From positions 1 through 5,458 of the forward strand of contig QHUV01000139.1 in assembly GCA_003222065.1 (NCBI GenBank): DNA of 5,458 nt, given 5' to 3'. Positions within the stretch are counted from its first letter, which is position 1. Each line of letters opens with the position of its first letter. Positions 4,689 through 5,458 of the stretch are shown here, in pieces. The notes under the pieces are model-generated. The model searched no databases and had not been told where the DNA came from. It saw only the letters and a list, made by a program, of their open reading frames with translations. The translations under genes and the position numbers were made by a program. Source of the DNA: Gemmatimonadota bacterium. Its GTDB lineage: Bacteria; Gemmatimonadota; Gemmatimonadetes; Gemmatimonadales; Gemmatimonadaceae.

Positions 4689-5458
4689 TGCCCGACCCCG
4701 AGAAAGCCAGTTCGGCCGGCGTTCGCCGCCGCGAATTCCTGAAGGTGCTCGGCGCTGGCGGCGCTGCCGCCGCGACCATCGGTTGCTCATCGGAGGACGT
4801 CGGAAAGCTCATCCCGTATCTGGTTTCGCCCGATGAGACGGTCCCCGGCGTTTCCACATATTACGCGACGACCTGCCGCGAGTGTTCGGCGGCCTGTGGG
4901 GTCGTCGCCGAAACCCGCGACGGCCGCGCCATCAAGCTCGAGGGGAATCCTGAGCATCCGCTCAATCGTGGCGGGCTGTGCGCGCGTGGCCAGGCTGGGC
5001 TTCAGGGTTTGTATAACCCGGACCGTTTCCGCGTGCCGATGATCAAGCAAGGCGACACGTGGAAGGTCGCCTCCTGGGACGATGCGCTGAATCTCGTCAG
5101 CCAGCGCCTAACGAGTGGACGCGCGGCAGGGGCCAACGCGGTCTTTCTCAATCAGCACGAATCGGGGAGCTTTCCCGCGTTTCTCGATCAGTGGCTGGCC
5201 GCCTTCGGTATGCGGCCGCACCTCAGCGTCGATCTCGAGGCCGATCATGCCGCGATCGAGGCGAATCGTCGCGCCTACGGCGTCGCGTGGCCGCGAATGA
5301 GCTTCGCCGACGCGAAGCTCATTGTTTCGATCGGCGCCGATTTTCTCGAGGGCTGGGGCGCTTCGGTGCCGCAGCAGCTCGACTTCGCCGACGCCCGCGC
5401 CAAGCTCGAGACCGCGCCACGCTTCGTGTACATCGGTCCGCGCCGCTCGCTCACGGGG
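4688..5458 (+). CDS. actB: ActB, molybdopterin-oxidoreductase-like iron-sulfur subunit of alternative complex III, 3' truncated by window edge
   Basis: The first 257 residues of ActB, the large periplasmic ACIII subunit, which in characterised complexes is a fusion of a molybdopterin-oxidoreductase-like domain (B1) and an Fe-S ferredoxin-like domain (B2). Only the B1 start is present. The N-terminus carries a Tat motif (R14-R15-E-F-L-K), a hydrophobic Ala/Gly segment, and TIGC with C33 as a possible lipid-modified cysteine. A four-cysteine motif of molybdopterin enzymes follows: C63-x2-C66-x3-C70-x27-C98, with GNPEHPLNRGGLCARG (87-101). KLIVSIGADFLEGWGAS (about 214-230) matches the family's nucleotide-like fold. 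The frame is open to the last base. The ATG overlaps the actA stop by 1 nt, and direct adjacency to a pentaheme ActA distinguishes it from a generic polysulfide or formate oxidoreductase. actC to actF would be expected downstream, outside the window. No Shine-Dalgarno is seen, so translation is probably coupled. Confidence 0.9.
   Translation, partial: MPDPEKASSAGVRRREFLKVLGAGGAAAATIGCSSEDVGKLIPYLVSPDETVPGVSTYYATTCRECSAACGVVAETRDGRAIKLEGNPEHPLNRGGLCARGQAGLQGLYNPDRFRVPMIKQGDTWKVASWDDALNLVSQRLTSGRAAGANAVFLNQHESGSFPAFLDQWLAAFGMRPHLSVDLEADHAAIEANRRAYGVAWPRMSFADAKLIVSIGADFLEGWGASVPQQLDFADARAKLETAPRFVYIGPRRSLTG

Overview
The window is a GC-rich, gene-dense bacterial segment with every supported gene on the + strand. 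The combination of high GC, weak or absent Shine-Dalgarno sites, and a pentaheme ActA followed by an ActB-type subunit of alternative complex III (ACIII) suits Gemmatimonadota best. Acidobacteriota, Myxococcota, Planctomycetota or a related environmental lineage cannot be excluded. The taxonomic call is inference; no rRNA or species marker is present.

Layout. (1) Positions 2-694: the 3' part of a TrmJ-like SpoU-family tRNA 2'-O-methyltransferase, cut by the window edge. (2) Positions 726-3726: a tight three-gene cassette. It holds a class III PLP aminotransferase of the glutamate-1-semialdehyde aminomutase-like group with an odd acidic N-terminal extension, a PF04909-type amidohydrolase with intact metal ligands, and a second amidohydrolase-like protein that seems to have lost all of them. 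Both internal junctions are 4-bp GTGA overlaps, so translation is almost certainly coupled. (3) Positions 3727-3941: a regulatory intergenic region with a long imperfect hairpin made of 7-bp repeats, a candidate extended -10 promoter, and a perfect inverted repeat matching the Rex (NADH/NAD+ sensor) operator pattern. (4) From position 3942: actA (pentaheme cytochrome c) and actB (Tat-exported molybdopterin-oxidoreductase-like/ferredoxin subunit, running off the end), the first genes of an ACIII quinol-oxidising operon.

How the genes relate. actA and actB are consecutive subunits of one respiratory complex, and the Rex-like site just upstream fits redox control of it. The aminotransferase and the two amidohydrolase-like proteins look like one functional unit of unknown substrate. 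The pairing of an intact with a degenerate amidohydrolase suggests a catalytic/structural pair. This cassette is the best candidate here for an undescribed pathway. Heptad repeats sit exactly at the 3' ends of both amidohydrolase genes and supply their last codons.
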